Below, piece after piece: positions 33,411 to 46,284 of a stretch of DNA of 64,000 bases (position 1 is the stretch's first letter; each line of letters starts with the position of its first letter). The DNA is from Rostrohypoxylon terebratum. Taxonomy: Eukaryota > Ascomycota > Sordariomycetes > Xylariales > Hypoxylaceae. The position numbers and the translations under genes are program-made. The notes under the pieces are model-generated. The model was not told the DNA's origin. It saw only the letters and a list, made by a program, of their open reading frames with translations, and did no database searches. Location of the stretch: positions 375,934-439,933 of the forward strand of contig MU385861.1 of NCBI GenBank assembly GCA_022497145.1. The letters are read 5' to 3'.

Positions 33411-36033
33411 ATGACTAGAGCAAGTAGCAACGAATCCTCTCCCCCTACCTCCCCAAATGACCGGTCGTCTCCCCCAACTACATCGACAACGACCAGCCCT
33501 ACGACACGGAGTAAGACTCAGAAGGCCGCAATGGCATTGAGTCGCCGAGATGATAGAGGTAGAGCAGAACCGCCACCAGCACCAGTACCATCGAAATCAA
33601 CTCCTGTACCGGTATCAGGCTCACACTACCCCGATGATTCAGCCGAGACTACAAGATCGTATCGAAAACGAGCATATTCCATTGACATCGAAGAAGCGAA
33701 CCAGCCCCGAATCCAGGATCTCAGACTCTATACTCCCAACACGGCAACATCAAACGCTAGTGAAGGACCTAGGGAGTTGATATGCCTCTGTACAAAGGCA
33801 CCCAAAGTGCCCAGACCACGAAACGGTATGTGGAGTTTTATTTCTCCTCCTCTTATCTCTTTCCACCTCCATGGGATAAACTTGAGTCTGGGACTCTGTC
33901 CTGAGCCAAGAATACCCTCCACCGCTTTTCCAATTACTCTTGAATGTTTTCTCTTTTCCTTTCCCATAAACACGGTAGGGTTTCGGTAGGAGTTACTGCC
34001 ATCCCGAGACGGGTAACTCGGGCGGATACCTCTTTGTCCAGAGTAATATGTTTGTATTAAGGAGTCAAAGAGTGGAAATGAAAGGGTCGAGACCTAATAT
34101 TTTTGTCTTATACCCTAAACATGTAACAGCACGGGCACCTGAAACTTAGAGAAAAGACATATTGCTAACTTTTGCGTTTGTTTTCCTCCTTGCAACAGCC
34201 TTCATCCTTTATCGGCAACACTACCAAGGCCAAGTTGCCGCTCGGCACCCGGGACTTGCCAACCCGGAAATTTCAAAGCTCATCGGCGAGCAGTGGCGAG
34301 AACAGCCTGAAGAAATTAAGAATAATTGGAAGAGGCTTGCCGAAGAGGAGAAAATTCGCCACCAACGTCAGTACCCTGACTACAGATACCAACCTCGACG
34401 AGGAGGCAAGACTGCTGGTAGCAGACCCTTACCCGCCACCGGCGAGGATCCTGGTCATTGCCCTAAGTGTGGTGGTCGCTACATCGCGACTCCGAGAACA
34501 CCTTCCACACCATTTAGTGCAGCAATACCTGATATTGCGAGGCCAACGCCGAATATGCCTCCTTATGTATCACCAAATCCCCGAGTTATTGAGTCGGATC
34601 ACCTCCGGCGTGGATCTGCTTCTAGCGCGATATCACTCGATCATGAGCGTAGATTTACGCATGCACACTTGCATAACATCGAAGAGGACTACCCGATGAT
34701 GTCCCCGATGGCAGCACCGATAGACCCTAAGCGGCGCCGATTCAATGGTCCAAACATATTTGTTCCTGGATCTCCCCCGATGGGATATGTTTCGGCAGAC
34801 CCGCGTGATCCACGCTTTTCACGTCAATCGGTAGCCGGTCCGCCCATGTCAGCGGTTGGTTATGGGCCAGGACCAGGACCATTGCCAAGACCAGGCGCAC
34901 AATATCATCAACATCCTGCTTACGCCAATCACCCTCATATGCAGCCACCCCCACGACCTCCAATAACGTATCAGTCTGCCCAAACGCCAAGCCGCTCTAG
35001 TAGTGCATTTGATGAATCGCTCCGATTACCTCCCCTGCAGACGCAGATCCCCAATTCGCCCGCGGTGAGTCCAGAGACGGGGTCGGCTCGAGCAACTTCC
35101 GCTGCTCAATCTTCTCATGGCACAGGCCTCGGAATTATGAACGGAGCCAACGCCCCTGCAAGACAATCACAGCCACCGCCGCAACAAGGGTCTCCACGAT
35201 GGTCATTCTTACTGAAGCTCGAAATCCTGCGTTCGATCAGTCCGCCGCTAAAACCACCGAATCCTGGAGGTCCCAATTTCGAAACACGAGGGCCTCTCAT
35301 TGCCGTTGAAGGTGCGGCCTCTTCTGTATTGAAAGAGGTAGCTTCTGTAGTGGAGAAAGCATTATCCGTATCAGGTGAATATGCCGTGAAGACTTGGACA
35401 GATGATACCCAGATACAGCCGAACGGAGAAGATACTGGTGGGAAGAATAATAGTAATGGAAATGGAAATGGAAATGAGAACCAACAACCAGCAGGACGAG
35501 GCTCTCCGAAACGGTCGGGGCTCCTGAGCCCATTGGCGACTTATGTTGCCAGGATGCTGAAATGGCATAAGACGTCCGAAGACTTGATCAAATACATGAC
35601 GAATTATCCACCAACCAGCGGAACAGATACCGAGATGGGGGCAGGTGACAAACCTGCTGCAGATGTGTCTTCCAAAACCAATCTATTACCAGTTGCGATC
35701 ATGTCAGACGGTTACAGCCTCACTGTGTCAGATAGATATGCTAGCTCACTGCATGTTAACGATGCATACCGCGCGGACGACCACTGGCAGTGGGTGGCCA
35801 CACTATGGCGTGGGATCATAGGAGCAGACCTAACGATCTATGTCAAGAAGGCGACCGATCCAGCGGAGTTTCAAGGTAATAACTGCGTGGAGTTCGTCAA
35901 CTCGGCCGTCATGGTACTGCGCATGGCGGAGGGTAAGGGATTAGACGAGAAGCTAGAGCGGCGGCTCGGCTTCGAGATACTCGAGTGGGTGCGTAGCGGT
36001 AGCTTCAAGACTGGTTTCGCAACGCGGCCATAG
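33411..36033 (+). CDS. HMG-box (MATA/Ste11-type) transcription factor
   Basis: Two exons, 33411-33825 and 34199-36033, give 749 residues. The HMG box (about residues 131-205) is interrupted by the intron: exon 1 ends KVPRPRN and exon 2 resumes AFILYRQHYQ, then ISKLIGEQWREQPEEIK and the basic end, a sequence-specific HMG box of the SOX/MATA class. A CPKCGGRYIATP motif follows, then a long Pro/Gln-rich disordered middle and a conserved-looking C-terminal region (about 580-740) with alternating hydrophobic segments. Related fungal proteins (Ste11 of S. pombe, fmf-1 of Neurospora and Podospora HMG factors) control mating and sexual development; which one this matches best is not settled here. The 373-bp intron is the longest in the window, but its GTATGT donor, GCTAAC branch point and CAG acceptor are good and the join is exact. 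Confidence 0.82.
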
Positions 36034-36976
36034 AACCGGCATAGCGAATATTTTCTATTGAGAAAGAGGAAGACAGAGCGCGGGGCGAAGTCCTGGACAT
36101 AATGTTAAATACTGCATAGCTTTCATGACGAATATTTCACACTTGTATGTAAGGAGGAAGGGGATCAGGGAGGTGGAAGAAAGGAGACTAGTGGAATTGT
36201 TCTGAATGCAAGGACACACCCTACATAAGATTCATAATGTATAAGATTCTCTTGACCGTTTCTTTTCATGATTCTACAAGATTGACAAAAGTAAGATGTC
36301 TTAGCAGGGTGAAGTAGGGGGTTGCGAGTTATTGGGTCTCAGGAGCAGATGTGGAGGATTGCCATTCCATAAATTGGACATTTAACGGATCTAGGGGGCT
36401 TATATGCAGGTACATAGGGCCTACATACCTAGAGATTTGACAGCTGAACCAACAGATTTCAAGGAACCTTTCAAGGTTGACTCTAGATTCTCGATATCGT
36501 CGTATAATGTTTATGGTGATGTGGAGTGAAGTTGAAGTTGACCTTGGGGTTTGATGTTGAGAACTGAACAGAACATGTGACGAGGATGCAAAGCGTAACA
36601 CTGTGGATGCAGTATGCACCTATTGACCTATAGCAATAGAAGGGATTTACGATTAACGAATAGTGATGTCGTATGCGGTTAAGTACGTAAGCATCATCCC
36701 CACATTGTGGTTTCCCATAGTTGGAAATGAATAACCCTGATAAAGAGGTACTTAGTTAGGTAATCAACATTCGCGTTACGAATTCGGAAACGCGTGCACC
36801 TAAACATTTCCACACTTAAACTCAGACAAAGAGTTACAATCGTCATTGTCACCCTTCAACCTCCCATTCAACCTCCCATTTAACCCTACCTAATGGTTCA
36901 CATCCGACATCTTTCACATCTAACTCTCTAATCTCCCATCCGGAATGTACTAACCTACAGGTAAAAACTGCCCAAT
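36034..36976. other. Intergenic region upstream of the dynactin gene
   Basis: No gene. A 13-bp tandem (TTCAACCTCCCAT, about 2 copies) lies around 36857-36885 in the probable 5' leader of the dynactin gene. Confidence 0.5.
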
Positions 36977-39900
36977 ATGTCGGAAATCGCGGTTGGGCAG
37001 TCGATTCAGCTTAGCGACGGCCGCAATGCCACCGTTCGTTATGTCGGACAGACTCATTTCGCTGCCGGTGATTGGGTTGGCGTTGAGCTCGAAGACGATA
37101 GCGGGAAGAACGATGGAGCTGTCCAAGGCGAGCGATACTTCGACTGTTCCCCGGGAAGGGGGATGTTTGTTCGTCCTATCACTGTCACTGTGATACAAGC
37201 TGCACCACCAAAGTCTACCGCCCCTATTCGAAGAGGTTCCCGTACGAGTACAACGGCAGGACGACCAAGTTCTGTCAATGATCCTACTATGCCGAAGAGG
37301 ATGAGCCTCAATGCTCCCAGTCCTAGTCCTGTATCTAGAACTCGGCCTTCTAGCATTGGAAGAGTATGTACCATTCAGCTTCACATAATTATCATTGTTA
37401 CCGTTATATGTATTTTTTCTTATTCCTAATGTCATTTTAGCGGTCTCCTACTAAGTCACCTACCAAGCAACTTGCGACCGCTGCATCTAGTCTTGCGAAT
37501 TCGCGAACTGGCACGCCATCGAATGCCCGCGTCTCATCGATCAATACGAAGACTCGCGCTTCGGTTGGCGGAGGTCGACAGTCTATGGGTCCACCTCCGC
37601 TACCATCTACCGGAACGAGAAGGCAACCTTCAACTTCTTCCACTTCGGGAAGGGTTGTGAGTGGTGCTGGAAGACCCCCTGGAGGGCGAGTTTCTTCTGT
37701 GACTGGCCGCAGTGCTCGCCCTACTTCTGGAAGAGTCAGGTCGGGAGATTCGCTATCAGGGGGCGAAGGCGGGAACAGATCCGGGTTAGCCTCTCCCCTT
37801 AAAAGCGACGGCGAGCAAACGACTAGCCCTGTCCAATCTAGGACAAGGGCCCTAGAGAAGCTCACATCCGCGGGGAAATCAGCGGCGAGTTCAAAATCAG
37901 CGATGGGCAGCACAACACCTTCGAAAACGTCAGGGGGCGCGGGCCCTTCTGCTCGCCCAGCCGCCCCCAATGCCGTTTCTAGAGAAAATGAGGACCTCAA
38001 GGCAAAGCTAAAGGTTCTCGAGCGGAAGCGACTAGAAGACCGAGAGAAGATGAAGGAGATGGAACGGCTCCAAGAGCAACGCGACAAGTTCGAAACCATC
38101 AACAAGAAAATCGAGGGCAAGTTCCAGACGACGGCTCAGGAGAACGTCACTTTGCGCAAGCAACTCAAGGAAGCCGAAGAACGCTTAGAGCAGATCGAGG
38201 CTCTACAGGCCGAACATGATTCTGTCATGGAACTTGCGACGTTAGATCGAGAAATGGCTGAGGAAACCGCCGAGGTTTACAAAGCAGAGCTCGAGGCATT
38301 GAAACAGAAAACAGAAGAACTAGAGCTCGAACTCGAAATCTTGCGCGAGGAAAATACGGAATATTCCCAGGGCATGTCCCCCGAAGAACGAGCAAGCGCC
38401 GGGTGGCTGCAGATGGAACGCCACAATGAACGATTACGTGAAGCCCTTATCAGGTTACGAGATATTACTCAGCAACAAGAAGAAGAGTCCAAAGCACAAA
38501 TCAAGGCACTGGAGAAGGATCTCGCAGATTTTGAAGCTATTAAGGAGCAGTATCAAATCGCTAAAGAGAAACTTTTGGAGTCCGAGACGCGTGCCGAGGA
38601 CCTCCGTCAACAGCTTGATGATAATTTGGGTGCCGAGGCCATGATCGAACAGTTGAGCTACGAGAAGCTACAACAATCAGAACACATTAACGAATTGAAG
38701 GCCGTAATTGATGACCTCGAAGCGCTCAAAGAAATTAATGATGAATTGGAAGTCAATCACGTCCAGAATGAGAGAGAAATGCAAGATGAGCTCGATTTGA
38801 AGGATAGTGTTATCGCTGAACAAGCTCGAAGAACCGCCGAGAGGGACGATACCATTTCAGATCTAGAGTACACCCTATCTCGATTCAGGGAGCTTGTCAC
38901 CAACCTCCAGACCGATCTGGAAGACATGCGCGCCTCTCATGCTGTCAATGAAGCCGAGTCTGAACAACTCAACAGCAAGTCGAGAGCGATGATGGATCTC
39001 AACCAGAAACTCCAGATCTCGGCTGCGAAGACACAAGTTAAGACTATCGATTTAGAGCTGCAGCGCATGGATGCCCAAGAAGCGCAACAACATCTCCAGA
39101 TTGTCAAATTATTCTTGCCCGAGAGCTACAATGCTGACAAAGATTCCGTCTTGGCACTGCTGCGATTTAGTCGATTGGCTTTCAAGGCGAACTTGCTTCA
39201 TGGATTTGTTAAGGAACGCATTAATGGACAAGCTCACCCTGGTCACGAGGACGACGTCTTTGCCGGCTGCGATGCATTGGACAAGCTTAGCTGGGTATCT
39301 TCTATGTGCGATCGTTTCGTGAATGCTATTAGCCACTGCTCGCTGGAAGAATTCGCCAAGTATGAAGGTGCTCTATACGAACTAGAGCCTGTTGAGAGAG
39401 CTTTGAATGCCTGGATCGATGGTCTGCGTCGCGACGAATTGAAGGAGAAGCAATGTGCTAGTGAATTGCAACGCACTATCGCTCTTATGACACACCTGGG
39501 CGAGGTGCACATTTCAGAAGGGCTCGAGAGCTTCGCCGATGAAATGCAGATGAAGACGATCTTGATGCAAAGTCACCTGGAATCTGCTGCTACCGCATTT
39601 AATGTTGTCAAGGATATGGTTCAAAGAGTGGTCCCGCCTAATGGCGATGAAGACGAGCTTGCGCAGCATTTCGCCAAGAGGTCCGAATCTGTCATTACAC
39701 AAACCCGCAGCGCTAAAGTTATCATAAGCAAAGCAGTTCGATCTTTGGAGGACCTCAGAGCGAGATCTTTGGCTCTTACTCCCGATACTGCTGAGGCGTT
39801 CGAGCAGTGTGAAACGTCAAGCCGAGAGTTGGCGGAGATGTCCCGCAAGATTGGCGTCGATCTTCATGCATTACTAAGCGAGGAGGGTCGTCCGGAACCA

Positions 39901-41067
39901 TTCACGTACCCCGAAGTGCAAAGCACCGTTCACCGCACAGTGATGACTGCCTTCTCATCGGCCGAATCGGATCTTTTCTCTACTTATCTCTCTAAACTCC
40001 GCGTTCTCACTAGTCAGATTACCGACCTTGCAGCCGTCTGCGCCGACCTGTCCCAGACACAAGAATTCGAACGTAGCCCTGCACCATGGATTCTTCGTGC
40101 ACAGGAACTCAAGGCTCTCAAGACAATCCCGATTGACGCTGAAGAAGAGCTGCGACAACTTAAGGAACACTACAATGAGGCTCGTCGCACTATCGCCTTA
40201 CGTGACGAAAATCTTAGCACAGCCACTCTACGCATTGAGACACTCGAAGCTCGTATGCGTGATGCGAATACCAAAGCATCTCGCATTGCAGACCTTGAGG
40301 CACAGATTGCTGATGCTGAAGGACGTATTGCAAGTCTCAAGAAGGACATCGAACAGCAGGACCGTGAGGCCAAGACTCTCGAGGCCGATCGCGACAAGTG
40401 GAAGAAGATCGCCGGTGACAGCAGAGCCTTTGGTGACGAGACAGGCAACAATGCTGCTGGGGCTAAGGCTGGTCAGGAGCGTGCCGTGGCTACAGCTCGC
40501 GAGATGGATGCCCTCAAGGCTGAGATTGCTAGTCTCCAGGAAGCAGTTCAATACTTACGTGAAGATAACCGACGCGCGCGCACGGCCGAGCAAGCAAGGT
40601 ACGATTGGCTTGCGGAGCCTTTGGTCAAGCCGAGACCTGTTGCAGAACAACGCAAGCAGCTTGTGGCGGCTGAGAGTAGAGATGCACTAAGCGAACTGCT
40701 CAAGATGGCAACGTCTGCTAAGATCTTCGATCTCGGATCCATGCCCAAGGACAAATTAACATGGCGTCCGGCCAAGTCTACACCACAATATTACTCAGCG
40801 AAGTTACACGAAGATTACGAGGTGTGGAAGAATTGGGAGGCTTCCATTGTACAGAAATCCAAGGTGGTGCTCGGGGCCGAGCCTGGCCGGAAGAAGCATT
40901 CGGAGTCTGAAAAAGCCAGAACCATGCGCAAGGCGGCCGCCAGACTCCAAATTAGACTTCCCGATGCTGATGGAAAGACGATACCTGGCAATGAAGGCAA
41001 GGGTGTGCAAATCGTTGGATCGAGAGAGTGGCAGAATTTGCAGGGGAAACTTTCTCCTGCTATATAA
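36977..41067 (+). CDS. ro-3: Dynactin p150Glued subunit
   Basis: Two exons, 36977-37363 and 37441-41067, give 1337 residues. The N-terminal CAP-Gly domain (about 5-70) has the GKNDG motif at 43-47, which binds the C-terminal EEY/F of tubulin and EB1-type proteins. A Ser/Pro/Arg-rich basic region (about 75-300) follows, then coiled coil 1 (about 330-680, dynein intermediate-chain binding), a globular middle region and coiled coil 2 near 960-1120. The order matches N. crassa ro-3 and A. nidulans nudM. Dynactin links dynein to cargo and microtubule ends and is needed for nuclear and endosome movement along hyphae. The 77-bp intron sits in the basic linker, a place where alternative splicing of p150 is known in animals. 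The symbol is taken from Neurospora. Confidence 0.93.
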
Positions 41068-41437
41068 GCTTGGTTTTTGTAACCTACTATTGTGTACAAT
41101 GATGAAAAAACGAAGGTCGAATGTTTAAAGTTTGGAGAGATGAGGAGATTAGGACGCAGTCAGATACCCATTCTGTTCATAGGGTTGTGTCGTCATGTCC
41201 ATCATTGCAGTGTATTATCACGTGGTATATGATGGGGATGAAGATACAATGATATATGCTTTGCCCATTGCTCTGCTTCGCAGGTTGATGGTGATGTTCG
41301 TGAACCTGATCTAAATCATTATGCCGTGATCACCGCTCCTCGTACCACAACCCATTTTTCTCTATATGGAAGGGTATAGTAGCATTTCATCCATTCATCT
41401 TTTGGGCAGAAGTTTTACCACAGCCTCTCGAATATCC
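41068..41437. other. Short intergenic region between convergent genes
   Basis: 370 bp holding the two facing 3' UTRs of the dynactin and SRP19 genes; nothing else seen. Confidence 0.6.
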
Positions 41438-42361
41438 TCACGCCCTCCCCTTTCCTTTCTTCCCTTTCTTCCCACCGCCCCCTCCTCCACTCTCACTCGG
41501 GCCAGCACCCATCCCAGGCATCCCAGGCATCCCCGGCATTCCGCCCATACCACCCATACCGCCCATTCCCCCGAGCATACTCATCATATCCGCAGGAACG
41601 CCCCCACCACCTCCCTGCATCTCCTTCATCATGTCCTTGAAGGCGTTCTCGCTCACCCCGCCGCCCGTCATCGCAGCGCTGTACGCCGGCAACAGGTCGC
41701 CCATCTTCCAGCCCCGGGGCACCGCGGGCCGCGGCCACGGCTCGTTGTCGTCGGGGGTGTTCAAGCCGGGGATGCGCACGCGGCGCAGGGCGTCCGAGGT
41801 GTCGGTCGTGGGGTGCGCCTGCAGGTGCTTCGCGACGAGGATGTAGAGGTGGTGTTTATTCTGCACCTGGGCCGCGTACGGGTTCGCTTGTGTAGATTTG
41901 GCGGAGGTGGAAGAGGGCTTGGTCAGCTTCACGCGCACGCGGCCCGGGTTCGCCCAGTCCTTGGGGTGCACGCGGTGGGCCTCGAAGACGGGCGACAGAC
42001 GCAGCGCCGCGCAGGCCGCGGCGATCTCGCGCGCTAGCGGGTTCTTCACCGCGAGAGACTTGGATACGCGGCGTCCTTCGGCGCGCGACCGCGTTAGGTC
42101 GAAGTACACCGGGTACAGCATCTGGTAGTCTTTTATATCCCCCGGCTGCACTTGTTGCGGTTGCGGTGCGGAGGACGGGTGTTGCAGGCGTGGGCCGGAG
42201 GGGGGTTGGACCGGGGGGAAGAGGGAGGGTTCGGGGCGGGAGGAGGAGGATGGAGGGGCTTTTTGACGTAGGATGTCTGATTCGAGGAAGTCGTCGATGT
42301 CGCCCTCGCTGGGGTCGGACATGTCGCTGTCGGAGACTTCTTCTACGCGCGGGTGCGACAT
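41438..42361 (-). CDS. SEC65: Signal recognition particle subunit SRP19/Sec65
   Basis: A single-exon 307-residue protein. An acidic N-terminal extension (1-45) and a Pro/Ser linker precede the SRP19 domain (about 85-215), which opens with LYPVYFDLTRSRAEGRRV and contains the conserved basic KNPLAREIAAA helix and PGRVRVKL strand. SRP19 binds the tips of SRP RNA helices 6 and 8 in the nucleolus/nucleus and prepares the site for SRP54, for co-translational targeting to the ER. The C-terminus is low in complexity: GGM and PGM tripeptide repeats (about 265-288), then a Gly/Ser tract and a Lys-rich end, as in other fungal Sec65 proteins. The coding sequence is very GC-rich compared with its surroundings. 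Confidence 0.92.
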   Translation of the reverse strand: MSHPRVEEVSDSDMSDPSEGDIDDFLESDILRQKAPPSSSSRPEPSLFPPVQPPSGPRLQHPSSAPQPQQVQPGDIKDYQMLYPVYFDLTRSRAEGRRVSKSLAVKNPLAREIAAACAALRLSPVFEAHRVHPKDWANPGRVRVKLTKPSSTSAKSTQANPYAAQVQNKHHLYILVAKHLQAHPTTDTSDALRRVRIPGLNTPDDNEPWPRPAVPRGWKMGDLLPAYSAAMTGGGVSENAFKDMMKEMQGGGGGVPADMMSMLGGMGGMGGMGGMPGMPGMPGMGAGPSESGGGGGGKKGKKGKGRA

Positions 42362-44604
42362 CTTGGGCGGCTGTGGTGTTGGTGACGGTGACGGTGGTGG
42401 TGGTTTTGACAGAGTGAGGATTTGGTAATAATTATTCTGGGAACCCTTGTTCTTGTTCTTGTTAGGTGTTGGACCACAAACGCCGAATTTTGGATGTGGG
42501 GGTACCTATCAAGCTGGAGCCAGCCCTGGAGCTGCGATTAGAATTTAGAGGGCGATTTAGCGCTGAAAGCAAGGTTTAGCTTCCTGGTAGCGGGGTGGAA
42601 ATTGCTAGCCCATAATTGGTTAAGAGCCCTGGAGTTTTCAACCCGCCTAAAGCCCTGGAAGTTAGCAGGGGATATTAATGGGTTTTCTAGAAGGCTAGGA
42701 GGAGAGTGAGGCCTGGAAACCTGGTAGTAACTTGCTCTTTACCTACATTTACATCTTTGAAGCTTCGATCTCGATGATAATTTTTCTCCAAAATCTACTT
42801 TCGTATGCCGCGGTTCGCCTAATAGATCTTGGCTGAGGTTCTACGAGCACGAATATACATATATACATCAAATATTCAGGAGCTTTTTCCTCCAGATCTT
42901 GGTAGCATCGTCTTTTGACAAATTTCTCTCTGGAAGACCCCCAGGGCTGTCTTTGGCCCTACCTGAGACTTGAGTACTGCGCCAGGCACCGAGACACCGG
43001 CTAATGCACCTAAAGCAGACAGCCACTGTCTCCCTGGGCACATCACCATCATGTTCAGAAGGACAGATGAACGATGCTTCCTATGAGGGTAGTAAGATGG
43101 CCAGTACAGATTCGGTCTCAGCCCACGACCTTGCGTCAATCACGATCGAGCGCAAGAGGTAAAATGGAAGAGATACTTCTTCATTACGGTTGTGTACCTC
43201 ACTTCCCGGATTCCCCGGCTTTATATTAAATTAACGCCGCCAACTTCGCGAGGCCGAGGTATGAAAACCTCGGAAATCGGGATGGACAACTATCCGCCAA
43301 GTGGAAATACAGTGACTTTTTCACTTCTGGACCAGTCACCTGGATATCAAGCCAAGCCGGGAAAACGGTTATGACTCTGCAGAATAAGATGGTGACATTT
43401 CAAGATCCACTAGAAGCTGATGCCTCAATCAACAACATCCCTATATCTGGGATGGTACCCCAGTATTGTCGTATGCTAATCACCTCGCAGTCTCGGACCC
43501 CATTTCAAAATAGTAGTTGACGATGCTGGCAGAATACCACCTTGAGGCACTCTCTCTGAATTCGGATATAGCAAAAGATCTCAAACAAATCCAGTACGCC
43601 TTGTCGTCTGAATAGACCGAGTTATAAAAAATCGATCTCAGTGCTTGGGTTGATATTCGAGTGCTTATAGAAGTACGGAAACACAATCTAGACCATAACC
43701 GGTTTGTAGAAAGGTGTTATATCTATGCTAGCAATGCAGTCCTAGGGCTAGCCGGACCTTCGGCTTGATCGTGAGTGTGCAAGCTCCGGGATCCCGAGAC
43801 TGTCACGCCCACGTGCTTCTACTATAAGCATGAGTTATCCCTATCTCTCACCAAGATATCTCCCAGCCCAGCAACGTGGCATGCCTACATTTCCATAAGG
43901 CTCGTATTGCACTTTTCATCTACACCAAACTTTGGGGGTCCCGAAAACTAGCTTCTCGCTGGATGTCATAATCATCTAGTTGAGTCTTGCTGGTACGACA
44001 TTCATAATTGCCGACATGCTTACTTCGACCATCTCTCCTCGACTTTGTGTAGCCGAAGTCTAGTCTCATGCAATATGGAGTGGACAGCATCTAGCCTTTC
44101 TGACAGGTCGATACTCGTTTTCCCTTTACAGCGATGCTTTCTCGGCTCTCGGCGTGTTTGTATCAGGTCATCGCGTATAATTCCAATAGACCGAGATCCG
44201 TTCTGGTGAGATAATGGCTATCTACAACGCTACGTATCCCCTCAGGCATTTAGAATCGAGGGTTGGTATCTTTCAAGTGCCGATATGACAAGATTTCATC
44301 AGTGAAGGTGTCTGGGTAAATCTACATTAACCCCAGTTGTCATCTTACTCGCAGTAGTAGATTGCTTGGTTCCTATCACCGCGACCTTAAGATTACCATC
44401 CCTCCATTTACACGGAGAGTGGTGTGTCACCAGCATCACCCCGCTTATACGTGAATTTCTCTAACTAGGGCTGGGAATCTGACTACGAAAGCATGGTGGG
44501 AGAAGAGTATTTATGATCATGCTTGGCTGCAGTTGTTAAAGCCATAGCCTTCGTGGCAACATAACTCTACCTCGCCAATGATAGGTACCTAAAAGGCAGA
44601 CAAG
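42362..44604. other. 2.2-kb intergenic region between divergent genes
   Basis: No gene supported. A minus frame at 42876-43139 (87 codons) and one at 43480-43686 (68 codons) have protein-like patches but no family features, and could be old gene debris. It contains the promoters of SRP19 (left) and the P450 (right); a TATTTATG sequence at 44508-44515 lies about 95 bp before the P450 ATG. Confidence 0.45.
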
Positions 44605-46284
44605 ATGTCGACCAAACTCGTTCACTTCATAGAGCCGCTCGCAAAAACCACACTATCAGAGTTCTTGACATTCGCTGTTCTATTAGTAAGGCTAACCCAG
44701 GAAGGGATGATGAAGTTATATGGACTAAACTTTTCTCCAAGATCACCGCACTAGGAATTACCAAGGCTATATACAATGTCTTCTTCCATCCCCTGGCTTC
44801 TATACCGGGCCCGAAGCTATACGCTGTCTCGCCTCTTCCCATAAGTTGGTCTCGATATCGAGGTAGAATACCCTACACGTTCGCCGAACTACATGAGAAG
44901 TATGGTACAGTCGTAAGGGTTGGTCCGGATGAAGTTTCTTGTGCCGGCCCCTCGGCCTTCAAGGATGTGTATGGTCCTCGTTATGGAAAAGGTGGTCCGT
45001 TCACTCGCGATACACGCACGCTACCACTAAGGGATAATTCAGAGGCCGCAGGCATGTTTCAGGGCAATGTACAAGAACACGCCCGGGTGCGCCGTCAACT
45101 GAACCCAGCCTTCTCGGAGAGGGCTTCCCGGGAGCAGGAACCCCTGGTGATAGGATACATCGACTCCATGATCGAGAAACTGAGGAACGCCACGGCGAGA
45201 GGAGAGCCGGTCGATATTGAGAAGTATACCATGTGGACAACGTTCGATATCCAAGGCGACCTTGTGTTTGGAGAAGACGTGTTCGGGTGTATCAAGAATG
45301 AGCGGTACCACCCCTGGATCGACATCAGCATCACATTCTTCACTGCGGGAGTGTATGACCACGCCTTGAATGATATCTCGCCCTGGATTCTCTGGATATG
45401 GAAGAAATTCTTGGTCCCACAAAGGGTCACGGATGCTATTACGTATCACTGGGAGAAAACACTAGAGCTTGTGGATAGGAGAATGGCTGCTGGTCAGACC
45501 AATCATCCGGATTACATGACATTTATCAGCAGTGAGAGCAGGACTGGCGAAGTGCTCACGAAGGAGCAGATGTACGTCAATGCCCAGATGCTAGTCATGG
45601 CCGGTTCGGAAACCGTAGCGACAGCCTCCGCAAGCACATTGTATCTCTTACTCGCTCATCCGGAGACCATGGCCCGAGCAAAGCATGAAATTCGGACAAC
45701 ATTTAGCTCCGATAAGGACATCACGGCCACTTCTATTACACAGCTCACATACCTCATCGCCGCTATCGACGAATGCATGAGAGTCTGGCCTCCGGTCGCA
45801 ACGTCGTTCAATCCCCGGCACGTGTCGTCGGGGGGTTGCACTGTGGATGGCTATTACATCCCCGAAGGTTCCATGATCGGTATCCATAACCATGCTATCG
45901 GCCGCCTCGAAAGCTACTTCAAGGATGCGAAGAAGTTCATCCCTGAGCGTTGGTTGGGCGACGAGAGATACGCGGATGACGCCAGAGAGACCTTCCAAGT
46001 AAGCTTAGTCTTCGATTCCTAGTTTTAAAAATCAATATTCCCAAGAAACCAGACCAAGTAAATACTAACTCAACTCACAACAGCCGTTTAGCGCGGGACC
46101 GCTGAGTTGCATCGGCCTGACAATGGGCCGCATGGAAACTCGCGTCATCTTAGCCAAGCTCATCTACAACTTCGACATCGAGCTGATGCCCGAATGCAGC
46201 AACTGGCTCGATAACCAGCCGAACTTCGTCGCATGGCACAAGCCGCCGTTGATGGTGAAGCTGACTCCGGCGGAACGAGCTTAA
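44605..46284 (+). CDS. Cytochrome P450 monooxygenase, heme-loop Arg replaced by Leu
   Basis: Three exons, 44605-44685, 44742-45998 and 46084-46284, give 512 residues. The first join (56-bp intron, GTAAGG donor, CTAAA branch, AAG acceptor) creates a membrane anchor, FLTFAVLLITALGITKAIY, directly before the proline hinge IPGPK. Canonical motifs follow: I-helix AGSET (314-318), ExxR E371-R374, PERW 428-431, and the heme loop FSAGPLSCIG (448-457) with Cys455. The loop should read FxxGxRxCxG; here Leu453 replaces the Arg that normally contacts a heme propionate. The layout is like CYP65-type enzymes (isotrichodermin or averantin hydroxylase relatives), so the substrate may be a secondary metabolite or xenobiotic, but no biosynthetic core gene is nearby. 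It should be ER-bound and require cytochrome P450 reductase. The first in-frame Met of exon 2 (44967) would lack the anchor and is rejected as start. Confidence 0.88.

Noticed and set aside
42876..43139. 87-codon minus frame between SRP19 and the P450
   Set aside because: Composition is plausible but there is no domain, intron evidence or conserved motif; left as unassigned intergenic sequence.
44967..46022. P450 starting at the Met at 44967 and ending at the stop at 46020
   Set aside because: This would lack the membrane anchor and proline hinge and the heme-binding cysteine; both are restored by splicing flanking exons.
44605..46284. Secondary-metabolite gene cluster around the P450
   Set aside because: The neighbours are SRP19 and PI synthase; no polyketide, peptide or terpene synthase lies in the window.
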